Origin: an uncultured Lachnospiraceae bacterium
GTDB taxonomy: Bacteria; Bacillota; Clostridia; Lachnospirales; Lachnospiraceae
Reading direction: 5' to 3'
Assembly: GCA_905209865.1 (NCBI GenBank)
Contig: CAJLUP010000043.1
Location: 1-13,293, forward strand
DNA length: 13,293 nucleotides
Both the position numbers and the translations under genes were made by a program. Under the pieces are notes generated by a model that was not told the origin of the DNA, searched no databases, and was given only the letters and a program-made list of their open reading frames with translations. Shown here piece after piece: positions 12,025 through 13,293 of the stretch (positions are counted from its first letter, which is position 1; each line of letters begins with the position of its first letter).

Positions 12025-13293
12025 AACAGACACCTCCTCCGAATTTTGCAGCGCCGCATCCGGAACAATGTTCACGACAATTTGGCGTTACTTCCGCATT
12101 CATCGCTCTTTCCCATTCTTTTCTGAGGAACTTGCGGCTGACACCTGTGTCAATAAAATCCCAAGGGAAAAGTTCGTCTTCCTCTCTCATGCGAAGCGTG
12201 TAAAACTCTTTCTTGATTCCGGTATTCAAAAAAGCCTGTTCCCACAGATCATCCCGGAAACTTTCTGTCCAAGAATCAAACAGGCATCCCAGTCGGTAAG
12301 CCTCTTCAATCACTTTCCCGATCCGTCTGTCTCCCCTTGCCATGACTCCTTCTAATACGGTTACTTCTGCATCATGCCAATTATATTTTAAACTTTTCCG
12401 GTTTAACTGCTCTTTGAACTCATCATTTACAAGATGTGCTCTTCTCGTATATTCCTCGGCTGTACACATTGCTGCCCACTGAAACGGTGTAAAAGGTTTT
12501 GGCACAAAAAAAGAAGAACTTGCTGTAATCTGACATTTTCCATTTCTTTGATCTTTCGGAATTTCATAATATCTGCGGGCAACTCTTTCACACAGGTGGG
12601 CAATTTCTTTCATGTCCTCTTCTGTTTCGGTTGGAAGACCAAGCATAAAATAGAGCTTTACTTTTGTCCATCCGCCTTCAAAAGCCTGTCCTGCGCCTTC
12701 CATAATATCTTCTTCTGTAAGACCTTTGTTAATCACGTTCCTCATTCTCTGTGATCCGGCTTCAGGAGCAAATGTAAGACTGCTCTTTCTGATATCTTGA
12801 ACTTTGCTCATTACATCCAAAGAAAACGCATCGATCCTAAGAGATGGCAATGAAATGTTAATTGCTTTTTCTTTGAATTCATCAATCAGGAACATGACCA
12901 GTTCTTTTAATTCAGAGTAGTCACTGGAACTTAAGGAACTAAGTGAAATTTCTTCGTGTCCTGTGTTTGTCAACATCGTTTTGGCATATTCTTTCAGACG
13001 CTTCACATTACGTTCCCTTGTAGGACGGTAGATCATTCCTGCCTGGCAAAAACGACATCCGCGAATACAACCGCGCTGAATTTCAAGGACGACTCGATCT
13101 TGTGTTGCTTTGATAAAAGGGACGACCGGATTCATAGGGTATGTTGTATCGGTCACATCCATTACAACTTGCTTTTTTACACTTTCAGGAGCATGAAAAT
13201 TGTTCGGAGTAAATGATTTCAACGTGCCGTCATCATTATATTCAACATCATAAAAAGCCGGAACATAAATTCCTGCAATTTTTGCAGCTTGTT
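12008..13293 (-). CDS. TIGR03960-type radical SAM protein, C-terminal part (cut by the right edge)
   Basis: Radical SAM enzyme of unknown substrate. About 427 residues are visible and the frame is open to the window edge, continuing as KIAGIYVPAFYDVEYNDDGT before the TTG at 13222, so that TTG is not the start. The [4Fe-4S] motif CIRGCRFC (CxxxCxxC) lies around visible residues 75-82, after FIKATQDRVVLEIQRG. GLPTETEEDMKEI and the QITASSSFFVPKPFTPFQW block match this family's SAM-domain and following region. The C-terminus ends with a cysteine cluster (NCREHCSGCG, then CYEG), a possible extra cluster or zinc site. The N-terminal B12-binding-like region of the family would be beyond the edge. 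It overlaps the DUF2344 gene by 17 bases. Confidence 0.92.
   Translation of the reverse strand, partial: QAAKIAGIYVPAFYDVEYNDDGTLKSFTPNNFHAPESVKKQVVMDVTDTTYPMNPVVPFIKATQDRVVLEIQRGCIRGCRFCQAGMIYRPTRERNVKRLKEYAKTMLTNTGHEEISLSSLSSSDYSELKELVMFLIDEFKEKAINISLPSLRIDAFSLDVMSKVQDIRKSSLTFAPEAGSQRMRNVINKGLTEEDIMEGAGQAFEGGWTKVKLYFMLGLPTETEEDMKEIAHLCERVARRYYEIPKDQRNGKCQITASSSFFVPKPFTPFQWAAMCTAEEYTRRAHLVNDEFKEQLNRKSLKYNWHDAEVTVLEGVMARGDRRIGKVIEEAYRLGCLFDSWTESFRDDLWEQAFLNTGIKKEFYTLRMREEDELFPWDFIDTGVSRKFLRKEWERAMNAEVTPNCREHCSGCGAAKFGGGVCYEGKN

Overview
The window looks like ordinary chromosomal DNA of a low-GC Firmicute, most likely a clostridium of the Lachnospiraceae type. This is judged from the gene families, the gene order (radical SAM - DUF2344 - RNase G - L21 - Prp - L27 - ObgE - YhbY - NadD - YqeK - RsfS), strong Shine-Dalgarno sites and the Firmicutes-type cleavable N-terminus on L27. 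No search was run, so the family-level placement is inference. All 18 genes lie on the minus strand, so transcription runs from the right edge to the left edge. Plus-strand open frames appear to be antisense shadows.

Right part (13293 to 10066): a radical SAM protein cut by the window edge, a DUF2344 protein whose start overlaps it, and an RNase E/G-type ribonuclease. Next comes a two-gene unit (9932 to 8090), aspartate kinase plus a small CBS-pair protein, with its own strong promoter inside the 3' end of the RNase gene. This unit separates RNase G from the L21 operon that often follows it in Firmicutes.

Middle part (8093 to 3700): a ribosome and GTPase operon with its own promoter and leader: rplU (L21), prp (the protease that trims L27), rpmA (L27), a strong hairpin that probably attenuates transcription, then obgE, yhbY, nadD, yqeK and rsfS, mostly tightly spaced or overlapping by 4 bases. 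The theme is ribosome assembly and dormancy control joined to NAD synthesis and Ap4A breakdown.

Left part (3646 to 1): a small Xre-type repressor with a three-helix membrane protein, driven by a near-consensus promoter that carries two identical 14-bp operator-like repeats 32 bp apart. After their terminator come a COG2509-type FAD-dependent oxidoreductase with an uncharacterised role, radC with an extended -10 promoter, and the N-terminal 140 residues of an MreB-like protein cut by the left edge.

I see no mobile element, CRISPR array, tRNA or rRNA, and no convincing new multi-gene system. The most interesting items are regulatory: the Xre operator pair, a perfect 14-bp inverted repeat ahead of the CBS gene, hairpins in the lysC and obgE leaders, and an RNase G that lacks the zinc-link cysteines. 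No gene-free stretch exceeds about 160 bases.
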